Shown: piece after piece, positions 43,474 through 52,646 of the stretch | Layout of the letters: every line of letters begins with the position of its first letter | How positions within the stretch are numbered: the first letter of the stretch is position 1 | Origin: M3007 sp965249785 | Lineage (GTDB): Bacteria; Bacteroidota; Bacteroidia; Chitinophagales; Saprospiraceae | Length of the DNA: 64,000 nt | Assembly (NCBI GenBank): GCA_965249785.1 | Contig: CBDFMU010000012.1 | Span: 248,001 to 312,000, forward strand | Direction: 5' to 3' | Translations under genes and position numbers: made by a program | The notes under the pieces: generated by a model | The model's database searches: none | What the model was told of the DNA's origin: nothing | Seen by the model: only the letters and a program-made list of their open reading frames with translations

Positions 43474-46400
43474 ATGATCGCTCTTTTTGCTGTTTCCACT
43501 CTGTTATCAGGACTTTTCACCCAACTATTTAAGCGAAAGAAAGTACGTTTTTCTAGCTCGATTGTCGCAGCAGCCGAGGCAGCAAAATATGATTTTGCCG
43601 CCTTACTCAAAAAAAACCAGCCAGGTATCTTGCCAAATATCTTGTTCTTTTTGGCGATCAGCGTTTGTGCCTTCCTGCCGTTGCGCGTAGTGGCCCAATG
43701 CCCATCAGTAGAGGCAATTATGGTAGATGCTTGCGGCACGGAACAAAATAATGAATTTTTAATAATTAATTCTGGTGGAGGGTTCAATACCTCGACTATT
43801 GCAGTAGACTTTGCTACTCAGAATAATACAGGTGGTGCAGCAAATGGCGACATCAATGGTGGTGGCCCTTGCTCCGTCATCGCGGGTAATAGTGGTTTTG
43901 TGACGGGCTGCTCGAATGTAATTGCCGTAGGAGCAAACTACAATATTCCCGCTAATTCCATTGTAATCTTTCAAACTAGTTCAGCTGCCGGAGCGGGGAC
44001 TTACAACTTCGCCAGCTTGTGTGGCAGTGGACAATGTGTATATGTGGTGAGTAGTTCCTGCTCTCGCATAATTGGAGGATTTACGAACTTTCAGGCAGGG
44101 GGAGGACTACGTACAACCAACATCACGGTAGGCTGTGGCGGTGGGTCGTACACATGGGATGTAGCAAGTATTACTCCTGGCGATGGTACGTATTATCTGC
44201 CTGCATCCGGTTCTTTTGGTAATGGCGGCTGCGTGGTGCCACCCTCTTCACCCGCACCTGCACCCGTCACGGTAAGTCAGCCAGCGAATGTGGTTGCCTG
44301 CGCTGGAGATGCGGTAGGGGTGGTTTTTAACGGTACGGCAACGAGTTATTCTTGGACAAACAGCAACTCAGCGATTGGTTTGATGACTTCGGGTACTGGA
44401 AATATAGGTTTTACAGCCGCCAATGTGGCCACCACTCAAACCGGCACGATCACTGTAACACCGACGGGGAGTTGTCCAGGCACCCCTAAAATCTTTACCA
44501 TCACCGTTAAGCCAATACCCACTGTAACCCAACCAGCAGAAGTGGTAGCTTGTGGTGGCAGTGGCCAAATCACTACAAATTTTACGGGTACAGCCACTAC
44601 TTATACCTGGACAAATAGCAATACGGGGATTGGTCTGGGGGCTTCGGGTACCGGAAATATAAGTTTTCCTGCGGCGAATGTAGCCACTACGCAGACGGCC
44701 ACGATCACCGTCACGCCGATGGGTGCCTGCCCCGGTGTGCCGGTGATGTTTAACATTACTATCAATCCGGCAGCTACTGTAAACCAACCGGCCAATGTCG
44801 TCGTCTGTGAGGATGAAGATGTCAACGTAACTTTTGCTGGCACTGCGACTGGTTATAATTGGACAAATAGCAATCCAGCGATTGGTTTGGGGGCTTCGGG
44901 TAGTGGAGATGTGAGTTTTACTCCGGCAGATGTATCCACTACGCAGTCTGCCACTATCACTGTGACACCCACAGGTGCTTGTCCTGGCCCACCCACTGCT
45001 TTTAATATTACTATAAATCCTCTTCCAATTGCCAGTGTCAGTGGCGACCAAATGATATGTAATGGGGAAAGTGCAACTTTAACAGCCACTGGCGGCAGCG
45101 ATTATTTGTGGAATACCGGGGAGCAAACGGCTTCTATTACCGTAACGCCTTCTTCCACAACCACTTATCTGGTGGCGGTATCCACCGCCGAAAGTTGCTC
45201 CTCTACGACTAGCGCAACAGTAATTGTAAACGAACCAAGCGGGTCTACGCTATTGCAAACCTCATGTGATCCATCGCAAGTAGGCTCCACCACGCAAACG
45301 CTAACCAATTATCTTGGCTGTGATTCTACAGTAACCATAATTACCACTTTATTGCCAGTAAGCACTACCAGTCTGACGGCCACCACCTGCGACCCGGCTA
45401 ATGTCGGAATCACCACCCAAATACTAAGTAACTACCTCGGCTGCGATTCGACGGTAACGACCACCACAACTTTGTCGCCGAGCAACACTACAAATCTGGC
45501 GGCTACCACTTGCAATCCGGCCAGCGTTGGCACCACTACACAGCTATTAACCAACCAATTTGGCTGCGATTCCACGGTAATCACCACGACGACTTTATCG
45601 CCGACCAATATAACTAATTTAAGTGCTACGACTTGCAACCCGGCCAATGTTGGTACTAATACTCAGATGTTAATCAACCAGTTTGGCTGCGACTCGACGG
45701 TAGTCACGACCACAACTTTGTCGCCGACCAGTACCACGAATCTAACTGCTACGACCTGTAACCCGACCAGCGTCGGCATTACTACTCAGGTACTGGTCAA
45801 CCAGTTTGGCTGCGATTCTACAGTGGTAACGAATACTACTTTGTTGCCCAGCAGTACCACAAACTTGACGGCCACGACCTGCAATCCGGCCAATATTGGC
45901 ATGACCACCCAAGTATTAATCAACCAGTTTGGCTGCGATTCTACAGTGGTGACGACTACTACTTTGTTGCCCAGTAGTATGACAAATCTAAGTGCCACAA
46001 CCTGCAATCCAGCGAATGTTGGCATCACCACCCAAACATTACTCAACTATGCTGGCTGCGATTCTACGGTAGTAACTACGACGACGCTGCTGCCCAGTAG
46101 CACCACGAATTTGACCAGTACCACCTGTAATCCGGCTAATGTTGGTATGACCACACAAGTCCTCGTCAACTATCTTGGCTGCGATTCTACAGTGGTGACG
46201 ACGACTACTTTGCTGCCTAGTAGCACCACAAACCTGACCCAGGTAACTTGCAACCCGGCCAACACGGGCACGTTTACGCAAAATCTTTTTAATCAATTCG
46301 GTTGTGATTCGACGGTAGTAACAGTGGTAACCTTCGATCCAGCGGCCATTGATACCACTATTTTGGCCCGTAATACCTGCGACCCGACTCAAGTGGGTAG

Positions 46401-49056
46401 CGTTCAAAACCTGTTGAGTGGCGTGGATGGTTGTGACTCTTTAGTTATTACAAATACTATTTTACAACCCAGTAATACAACCAATCTGACCGGGACGACC
46501 TGCAACCCAGCCAATGCTGGCGTTTTCACGCAGGTATTAGTCAACCAATTTGGTTGCGACTCGACCGTGGTAACGACCGTTAGTTTACAACCCAGCAGCA
46601 CTACCAGCCTGACGGCTACCACCTGCAATCCAGCCAATGTTGGCACGAACACACAAGTTCTCGTCAACCAGTTTGGCTGCGATTCAACGGTGGTGACCAC
46701 CACTACTTTGAATCCGAGTAGCACCACCAACCTGACCGCCACCACCTGTAATCCAGCCAACGTCGGTACGACTACCCAGGTGCTGGTCAATCAATTTGGC
46801 TGCGATTCCACAGTGCTTACCACTACCACGCTGCTACCCACCAATACCACAAATCTGACTGGCGTAACCTGCAACCCCGTCAGTGCTGGTACTTTTACCC
46901 AGCACCTTACGAACCAATTTGGTTGTGACTCTACGGTAATAACCGTAATTACTTTGCAACCCAGCAGCACCACGAACTTAATCAGAACGACCTGCGACCC
47001 AGCCAATGTCGGCATCACCACCCAGTTACTTGTCAACCATTTTGGCTGCGATTCAACAGTGGTAACCACCACCACACTACTGCCCAGCAGCACTACCAAC
47101 CTGAACGAGACGACTTGTAACCCTAACAACGCTGGCACTTTTACCCAGCACCTCACCAACCAGTTTGGCTGCGACTCCACGGTAGTAAGAGTGGTCACTT
47201 TCGATCCAGCGGCCGTTGATATGACGGTTTTGGCAAAGACTAGCTGCGACCCAAACCAGGTGGGCACTACCCAAAACCTGTTGGTGGGTACGGATGGCTG
47301 TGATTCTCTGGTGATTACAAATACAACTTTACTACCAAGTAGCACGACGAATCTGACCCAAAAAACTTGTAATCCGGCCAACGTTGGTACGTTTACTCAA
47401 AACCTGACGAACCATTTTGGCTGTGATTCCACGGTGGTAACGGTCGTAACTTTTGATCCGGCGGCCATCGACACCACCATTTTAACCAATATTACCTGCG
47501 ATCCAAATCAGGCGGGCAGTTTTGAAAACCTGTTAAGTGGCGTAGATGGTTGCGATTCTTTGATCATTACCAATATCATATTGCAACCCAGTAGCACCAC
47601 TACGCTGACCCAAACGACCTGCAATCCAGCCAATATTGGCACCTTCACGCAGCACCTCATCAACCAGTTTGGCTGCGATTCCACGGTGGTGACCACTACA
47701 ACGCTGCTGCCGAGCAGTACGACCAATCTTACTAAAACGACCTGCGACCCGGCTAATGCGGGTAGCATCACGCAAGTATTTATTAACCAGTTTGGTTGCG
47801 ATTCCACGGTGGTAACGACTACTACGTTGCTACCGACTACTACTGTGAATCTTACTAAAAAGACTTGCAATCCGGCCAACATAGGCACTTTCACCCAGAA
47901 CCTCTTCAATCAATTTGGCTGCGACTCCACGGTGGTGACGGTGGTGACTTTCGATCCGGCGGCCATTGATACCACGATTTTGGCACACACTACCTGCGAC
48001 CCAACCCAAGCCGGCAGTGTACAAAATCTGCTGGTTGGTGCAGACGGATGTGATTCTCTGGTGATTACGAACACGATTTTAAATCCAAGCAGCACCACCA
48101 ACCTGACTGCAGTCACGTGCAACCCGGCCAACGTTGGCACTTTTACCCAAAGTTTGAGCAATCACTTTGGCTGCGATTCCACGGTGGTGACAGTAGTAAC
48201 CTTTGATCCGGCGGCGGCTGATACTACTATTTTGGCAAAAACCAGTTGCGACCCAAATCAAGTAGGCAGTGTACAAAACCTGCTGGTCGGCGCAGATGGC
48301 TGTGATTCCCTGATTATTACAAATACTACTTTATTGCTAAGTAATACTATAAATGTAGCCAAAACAACCTGCAACCCGGTCAATGTGGGCAGTTTTACCC
48401 AGGTATTCACCAACCAGTTTGGCTGCGATTCAACGGTGGTAACGACCACAACGCTATTGCCAAGTAGTACGACCAATCTAGCCAGGACTACTTGTGATCC
48501 AGCCAACGTCGGCATTTCCACCCAAAATTTGATCAATCAATTTGGTTGCGACTCAACGGTGGTGACGACTACCACGTTGGTGCCAAGTAGCACTACCAAT
48601 CTAACCGCTAAAACCTGCAACCCGGCCAATACCGGCACTTTCACCCAAATGCTGACTAACCAATTCGGCTGCGATTCAACTATAATAACGGTGGTGACTT
48701 TCGATCCGGCGGCGGCAGATACGACCATTTTGGCGGCTACCAGTTGCGACCAAAGTCAGGTGGGAACTACGCAGAATCTGCTCGTAGGGGTGGATGGGTG
48801 TGATTCGCTGATTATTACAAACACGACTTTACTGCCCCCCAGCACGACGAATCTAACTGCCAAAACCTGCAACCCGGCCAATACCGGGACTTTCACACAA
48901 ACTTTGACCAACCAATTCGGCTGCGATTCTACCATAATAACGGTAGTCACTTTCGATCCGGCGGCGGCGGATACGACCATTTTGGCGGCTACCAGTTGCG
49001 ATCAAAGTCAAGTAGGGAACTACCCAAAATCTACTCGTTGGCGTAGATGGCTGTGA
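43474..49056 (+). CDS. Giant cysteine-repeat surface protein, N-terminal part (frame broken near 49015)
   Basis: This 1860-codon frame is the first part of a protein that continues at 49061. A signal peptide-like segment (ILFFLAISVCAFLPLRVVAQ, residues 54-73) comes after an unusually long basic leader. An N-terminal domain follows (CPSVEAIMVDACGTEQNNEFLIINSG). Three PKD-like repeats of about 90 residues come next (residues 265-530, e.g. NPAIGLGASGSGDVSFTPAD and YNWTNS). An Ig-like segment is followed by a long array of about 41-residue units with GCDST motifs from 45250. The frame ends in NYPKSTRWRRWL because one extra base lies in 49013-49017; neighbouring copies read GTTQNLLVGVDGCDSL there. 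It is probably a T9SS-exported adhesin or sheath component. Confidence 0.85.
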   Translation: MIALFAVSTLLSGLFTQLFKRKKVRFSSSIVAAAEAAKYDFAALLKKNQPGILPNILFFLAISVCAFLPLRVVAQCPSVEAIMVDACGTEQNNEFLIINSGGGFNTSTIAVDFATQNNTGGAANGDINGGGPCSVIAGNSGFVTGCSNVIAVGANYNIPANSIVIFQTSSAAGAGTYNFASLCGSGQCVYVVSSSCSRIIGGFTNFQAGGGLRTTNITVGCGGGSYTWDVASITPGDGTYYLPASGSFGNGGCVVPPSSPAPAPVTVSQPANVVACAGDAVGVVFNGTATSYSWTNSNSAIGLMTSGTGNIGFTAANVATTQTGTITVTPTGSCPGTPKIFTITVKPIPTVTQPAEVVACGGSGQITTNFTGTATTYTWTNSNTGIGLGASGTGNISFPAANVATTQTATITVTPMGACPGVPVMFNITINPAATVNQPANVVVCEDEDVNVTFAGTATGYNWTNSNPAIGLGASGSGDVSFTPADVSTTQSATITVTPTGACPGPPTAFNITINPLPIASVSGDQMICNGESATLTATGGSDYLWNTGEQTASITVTPSSTTTYLVAVSTAESCSSTTSATVIVNEPSGSTLLQTSCDPSQVGSTTQTLTNYLGCDSTVTIITTLLPVSTTSLTATTCDPANVGITTQILSNYLGCDSTVTTTTTLSPSNTTNLAATTCNPASVGTTTQLLTNQFGCDSTVITTTTLSPTNITNLSATTCNPANVGTNTQMLINQFGCDSTVVTTTTLSPTSTTNLTATTCNPTSVGITTQVLVNQFGCDSTVVTNTTLLPSSTTNLTATTCNPANIGMTTQVLINQFGCDSTVVTTTTLLPSSMTNLSATTCNPANVGITTQTLLNYAGCDSTVVTTTTLLPSSTTNLTSTTCNPANVGMTTQVLVNYLGCDSTVVTTTTLLPSSTTNLTQVTCNPANTGTFTQNLFNQFGCDSTVVTVVTFDPAAIDTTILARNTCDPTQVGSVQNLLSGVDGCDSLVITNTILQPSNTTNLTGTTCNPANAGVFTQVLVNQFGCDSTVVTTVSLQPSSTTSLTATTCNPANVGTNTQVLVNQFGCDSTVVTTTTLNPSSTTNLTATTCNPANVGTTTQVLVNQFGCDSTVLTTTTLLPTNTTNLTGVTCNPVSAGTFTQHLTNQFGCDSTVITVITLQPSSTTNLIRTTCDPANVGITTQLLVNHFGCDSTVVTTTTLLPSSTTNLNETTCNPNNAGTFTQHLTNQFGCDSTVVRVVTFDPAAVDMTVLAKTSCDPNQVGTTQNLLVGTDGCDSLVITNTTLLPSSTTNLTQKTCNPANVGTFTQNLTNHFGCDSTVVTVVTFDPAAIDTTILTNITCDPNQAGSFENLLSGVDGCDSLIITNIILQPSSTTTLTQTTCNPANIGTFTQHLINQFGCDSTVVTTTTLLPSSTTNLTKTTCDPANAGSITQVFINQFGCDSTVVTTTTLLPTTTVNLTKKTCNPANIGTFTQNLFNQFGCDSTVVTVVTFDPAAIDTTILAHTTCDPTQAGSVQNLLVGADGCDSLVITNTILNPSSTTNLTAVTCNPANVGTFTQSLSNHFGCDSTVVTVVTFDPAAADTTILAKTSCDPNQVGSVQNLLVGADGCDSLIITNTTLLLSNTINVAKTTCNPVNVGSFTQVFTNQFGCDSTVVTTTTLLPSSTTNLARTTCDPANVGISTQNLINQFGCDSTVVTTTTLVPSSTTNLTAKTCNPANTGTFTQMLTNQFGCDSTIITVVTFDPAAADTTILAATSCDQSQVGTTQNLLVGVDGCDSLIITNTTLLPPSTTNLTAKTCNPANTGTFTQTLTNQFGCDSTIITVVTFDPAAADTTILAATSCDQSQVGNYPKSTRWRRWL

Positions 49057-50354
49057 TTCGTTGATTATTACAAACACGACTTTACTGCCCCCCAGCACCA
49101 CGAATTTAACTGCAAAAACCTGCAACCCAGCCAATACTGGGACTTTTACGCAAATACTAACCAACCAATTCGGCTGCGATTCCACCATAATAATGGTAGT
49201 CACTTTCGATCCGGCGGCGGCAGATACGACCATTTTGGCGGCTACCAGTTGCGATCAAAGTCAAGTGGGAACTACCCAAAATCTACTCGTTGGCGTAGAT
49301 GGCTGTGATTCGCTGATTATTACAAACACGACTTTACTACCACCCAGCACCACGAATTTAACTGCAAAAACCTGCAACCCGGCCAATACCGGGACTTTCA
49401 CACAAACTTTGACCAATCAATTCGGCTGCGATTCTACCATAATAACGGTGGTCACTTTCGATCCGGCGGCAGCCGATACAACTATTTTGGCGGCTACCAG
49501 TTGCGATCAAAGTCAAGTGGGAACTACCCAAAATCTGCTTGTTGGCGTAGATGGCTGTGATTCGCTGATTATTACAAACACGACTTTACTGCCCCCCAGC
49601 ACGACGAATCTAACTGCCAAAACCTGCAACCCGGCCAATACCGGGACTTTCATACAAACTTTGACCAATCAATTCGGTTGCGATTCTACCGTAATCACGG
49701 TGGTGACTTTCGATCCGGCGGCGGCAGATACGACAATTTTAGCGGCTACCAGTTGTGATCAAAGTCAAGTGGGAACTACCCAAAATCTACTCGTTGGCGT
49801 AGATGGCTGTGATTCGCTGATTATTACAAACACCACTTTATTGCCCGCCAGTACCACGAATTTGACCGCAAAAACCTGCAACCCAGCCAATGTTGGCACT
49901 TTCACCCAAATGCTGACCAACCAATTCGGCTGCGATTCTACTGTAATAACGGTGGTCACTTTCGATCCGGCGGCGGCAGATACGACCATTTTGGCGGCTA
50001 CAACCTGCGATCCAGGCCAAGTGGGCAGTGTGCAAGTCCTGTTCAATGGTCCAAATGGTTGCGATTCATTGGTTATTACTAATACTACTCTGTTGCCGGG
50101 AACTAGCACTAATCTGACCGCCAAAACTTGTAACCCTGCCAACGTCGGCACGTTCACGCAATTATTGACTAATCAATTCGGTTGTGATTCCACAGTGATA
50201 ACGGTAGTCACCTTTGATCCAATGGCAGTGGATACGACGATTTTATCTGCTACCACTTGCGATCCGAGTGAAGTAGGCAGTATACAAAATCTGTTGACTG
50301 GCGCGGATGGCTGCGATTCTCTGGTCATTACCACTACCGTTATTGACCCAAGCC
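45250..50354 (+). repeat. About 41 tandem 41-42-residue cysteine repeats
   Basis: Each unit reads roughly LTATTCNPANVGTTTQVLVN followed by QFGCDSTVVTTTTLLPSSTTN, with two cysteines 18-19 residues apart. A second unit type has SCDPNQVG and VGxDGCDSLIITN. In the first half the types mix irregularly. From about 48601 to 49990 they alternate strictly as A (LTAKTCNPANTG..., ending DPAAADTT) and B (ILAATSCDQSQVG..., ending LLPPSTTN), forming an 84-residue (252-bp) dimer repeated five to six times with near-identical DNA. This indicates recent amplification. The repeats are rich in Thr, Val and Asn. Confidence 0.9.
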
Positions 50355-51625
50355 TCTGCGCAGTATCTGCTGCGCTCATTACTACTGGCGTGTCTTGCTC
50401 AAAAAATGCTGACGGCAAAGTGACCGTTACAGTCTCGGCAGGGCAAGTACCTCTAAATTTTCAATGGACGGCTGGCACGGGTACTACTGGCACTGGGCAA
50501 ATTGCTGATTTGAATACGTCGGTTATAATTGACAGCTTGCCAGCGGGCACATTTACCATTACTATTACTTCATCTATTGGTGCCACGACGGTGCTAAATG
50601 CAGAAATTGGAACGCCCCCTTCGATAATGGTGCAAGCCGAGGCGGCGTTGATTTACAGCGGTTTTGCCCTGCGATGTGCTGGCTCGTCCGATGGGTCAGC
50701 TCATGTGAGTGCTACGGGAGGATTGACACCATACCAATTTCTTTGGAGTAATGGCGATACCACAGCCACCATTTCCAACATAGCGGCCGGCGTTTATCAA
50801 GTTACGGCAACCGACCAAAAAGGCTGTACGAATCAGGCATCGGTGAGTTTGGTGGAGCCGGCACCCCTGGATTTCACTTTACAAATCAGTCCGACCGATT
50901 GCGGCGAGACTACTGCGGACGCGACCATTATTGCCTCTGGGGGCGCAGGTCCTTATACGGCCAAAGTAGATAGTGTGTCGGTGGCGGGCCTCATGCCGAC
51001 GGTGGCGGTTGGTCCGCATATTGTGCAATTAACCGATGCCAACGGCTGTACCACCGATACGACTTTAACGATAGATTTGCCGCCAGTACCAATGTTGACT
51101 TTACCCAGCGATACGTCCATACACTTGGGACAAAGTCTGACTATTGAAGCATTTACTAATCTAAACAATTGGAGGTCAATTGTTTGGCAACCCAATGCGC
51201 CAGATTCCAGTTGTACTAATTGCTTGCAACAAACCTGGATGCCATTGACCAGCCGACGGTATACAGTGACAATTATAGACTCGTTTGGCTGTGCAGCTAC
51301 GGCATCTATCCGGGTGCTGGTGAGTCGCGAACCGGAGATTTATGTGCCTAATATTTTTGCGCCCGACTGTAATTGTCCCAATGACATCTTCCAAATTAGT
51401 GTAGGTCCGTCGGTGGCCGATCTGTCAGTATTCCAGATTTTCGATCGCTGGGGAGAAATGGTGTATAGTTGGGATGAGACCATTCCTGCCAGAATGTGGC
51501 CCGGTTGGGATGGCAAGGTCGGCGGCAAAAAAGTGGAAGTGGGCGTGTACGTTTATTATCTGAAAGTAAAATTAGTGGACGGCGAAGAAATCTTGCTGAA
51601 AGGTGATATTACGTTATATAAATAA
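49061..51625 (+). CDS. Giant cysteine-repeat surface protein, C-terminal part with CHU_C sorting domain
   Basis: This is the continuation of the 43474 frame after a one-base shift; the nominal TTG at 49061 is not a true start. About ten cysteine repeats are followed by three SprB-type repeats of about 80 residues (residues 440-680, e.g. CAGSSDGSAHVSATGGLTPY and GVYQVTATDQKGC). The last 95 residues form a gliding-motility-associated CHU_C domain (PEIYVPNIFAPDCNCPNDIF, FQIFDRWGEMVYSW, VGVYVYYLKVKLVDG), a type B T9SS signal. Joined, the protein would be about 2,700 residues. SprB-type repeats occur in adhesins moved along the cell surface during gliding. Confidence 0.85.
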   Translation: MIITNTTLLPPSTTNLTAKTCNPANTGTFTQILTNQFGCDSTIIMVVTFDPAAADTTILAATSCDQSQVGTTQNLLVGVDGCDSLIITNTTLLPPSTTNLTAKTCNPANTGTFTQTLTNQFGCDSTIITVVTFDPAAADTTILAATSCDQSQVGTTQNLLVGVDGCDSLIITNTTLLPPSTTNLTAKTCNPANTGTFIQTLTNQFGCDSTVITVVTFDPAAADTTILAATSCDQSQVGTTQNLLVGVDGCDSLIITNTTLLPASTTNLTAKTCNPANVGTFTQMLTNQFGCDSTVITVVTFDPAAADTTILAATTCDPGQVGSVQVLFNGPNGCDSLVITNTTLLPGTSTNLTAKTCNPANVGTFTQLLTNQFGCDSTVITVVTFDPMAVDTTILSATTCDPSEVGSIQNLLTGADGCDSLVITTTVIDPSLCAVSAALITTGVSCSKNADGKVTVTVSAGQVPLNFQWTAGTGTTGTGQIADLNTSVIIDSLPAGTFTITITSSIGATTVLNAEIGTPPSIMVQAEAALIYSGFALRCAGSSDGSAHVSATGGLTPYQFLWSNGDTTATISNIAAGVYQVTATDQKGCTNQASVSLVEPAPLDFTLQISPTDCGETTADATIIASGGAGPYTAKVDSVSVAGLMPTVAVGPHIVQLTDANGCTTDTTLTIDLPPVPMLTLPSDTSIHLGQSLTIEAFTNLNNWRSIVWQPNAPDSSCTNCLQQTWMPLTSRRYTVTIIDSFGCAATASIRVLVSREPEIYVPNIFAPDCNCPNDIFQISVGPSVADLSVFQIFDRWGEMVYSWDETIPARMWPGWDGKVGGKKVEVGVYVYYLKVKLVDGEEILLKGDITLYK

Positions 51626-51638
51626 TTTTTTCCCTGCG

Positions 51639-51672
51639 AGACCTATAAGGTTTTGAAAAACCTTATAGGTCT
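51639..51672. repeat. AGACCTATAAGG hairpin repeat, copy 1
   Basis: AGACCTATAAGGTTTT and AAAACCTTATAGGTCT form a 16-bp stem with a tiny loop, 14 bases after the giant gene's stop. A second copy is at 62876-62910. It may act as a terminator for the convergent genes here. Confidence 0.7.
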
Positions 51673-51701
51673 TAATTAACTGAAAATCAGTTGTTTAAAA
51701 A

Positions 51702-52553
51702 CTAAACAGCTTTGCCGACACCCTGATTCATTTCCCAGCCAAGCAGCAACGCTTTTTTAGGACTGCTCCAACGGTATTCGCCAATCGTGCCGCTCTGCCG
51801 GATGACGCGATGACAGGGAATCAAATAGGCCAGATTATTGGAACCAATGGCTGACCCGACCGCCCGCGCCGCACCCGGTAAGCCTGCTGCCTGAGCCAAT
51901 GTTTGATAAGAAGTCACGCCGCCAGCGGGAATACGTAGGAGCGCGTTCCAGACTTTGAGCTGAAAATTCGTACCTTTTACTAAAAGGTGGAATTTGCGAC
52001 TCGGCTCTGTGGATTGAAATATTTCTTGGGCTAATTGTGCGGCAAGACCTTGATTTTCTGAAAGTTGTGCTTCCGGCCAAGCGGCATTTAATTCCGTCAA
52101 AGCCGCTTCATGGCCGCCTTCCGGCACAAAAGCCAGCCAGCAAATGCCGCGTTCCGTGGTGGCCAAAAGGCAGGCGCCAAAAGGAGTTGGAGAAAATCCG
52201 TAACTAATACGCAGCCCAGCACCGCCCGTCCGAAATTCCTGCGGCGTCACCGCTTCGAGCGTCACAAATAGGTCGTGTACTCGGGAAGGCGTGGACAAAC
52301 CAGCGATTTCTGCGGCTTCCAGCAAGTTCCGCGTTTCGTGCAGTTTCGTTTTTAAATGCTCCGCCGTGAGGGTTTGCAAAAAGCGTTTTGGACTGACGCC
52401 TGCCCATTCGCTGAATAAACGCTGGAAGTGAAAAGGACTGAGATACACCTGCTTCGCTACTTCGTCGAGGTCGGGCTGGCGATCAAAATTCGTCTGCAAA
52501 AACCGGATGGCCTGCTCAATGCGCTGATAATCGGGATGTTGTTCGGCTGTCAT
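51702..52553 (-). CDS. AraC-type HTH fused to O6-alkylguanine-DNA methyltransferase (Ada-like)
   Basis: The N-terminal AraC helix-turn-helix (residues 5-100) contains PDLDEVAKQVYLSPFHFQRLF and GVSPKRFLQTLT. The C-terminal methyltransferase domain has the acceptor cysteine near residue 247 in LIPCHRVIRQSG, the upstream GTNFQLKVWNALLRIPAGG and the final GEYRWSSPKKALLLGWE. It removes alkyl groups from O6-guanine. The Ada N-terminal zinc-cysteine domain that senses methylphosphotriesters is missing. The start at 52553 leaves 283 residues; an upstream GTG at 52601 lies beyond the promoter. The promoter spacer contains a palindrome. Confidence 0.88.
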   Translation of the reverse strand: MTAEQHPDYQRIEQAIRFLQTNFDRQPDLDEVAKQVYLSPFHFQRLFSEWAGVSPKRFLQTLTAEHLKTKLHETRNLLEAAEIAGLSTPSRVHDLFVTLEAVTPQEFRTGGAGLRISYGFSPTPFGACLLATTERGICWLAFVPEGGHEAALTELNAAWPEAQLSENQGLAAQLAQEIFQSTEPSRKFHLLVKGTNFQLKVWNALLRIPAGGVTSYQTLAQAAGLPGAARAVGSAIGSNNLAYLIPCHRVIRQSGTIGEYRWSSPKKALLLGWEMNQGVGKAV

Positions 52554-52570
52554 GTGTCGTAAATTTAAGA

Positions 52571-52601
52571 CAAAAGTACCGGCCTGCCAAGGGCAGACCA
52601 A
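52571..52601 (-). promoter_or_regulatory. Promoter with internal palindrome for the AraC-MGMT gene
   Basis: On the minus strand TTG (52601-52599) and TACTTTTG (52578-52571) are 20 bases apart. The spacer between them is largely the near-palindrome GGCCTGCC-AAG-GGCAGACC (52581-52599), 7 of 8 positions pairing, a plausible operator. Confidence 0.6.
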
Positions 52602-52622
52602 CCCGATTCTTGCGGTTGTACA

Positions 52623-52639
52623 GCGAATCCCTGATTCGC
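52623..52639. repeat. Short perfect hairpin, REP-like
   Basis: GCGAATC-CCT-GATTCGC is a perfect 7-bp stem preceded by TTGTACA. It resembles the hairpin at 3778-3794 (same architecture, inverted flank). Confidence 0.45.
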
Positions 52640-52646
52640 CATTTGC

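Noticed and set aside
45250..50354. Regular repeats considered as a CRISPR array
   Set aside because: The period is about 124-126 bases, the whole unit is repeated without unique spacers, and it is translated as one protein.
45432..50418. Series of long minus-strand ORFs opposite the giant repeat gene (units such as LAGLQVVALKLVVLLG)
   Set aside because: Their periodicity mirrors the plus-strand repeats exactly; the composition of the repeat leaves the opposite frame open. No starts, promoters or independent domains.
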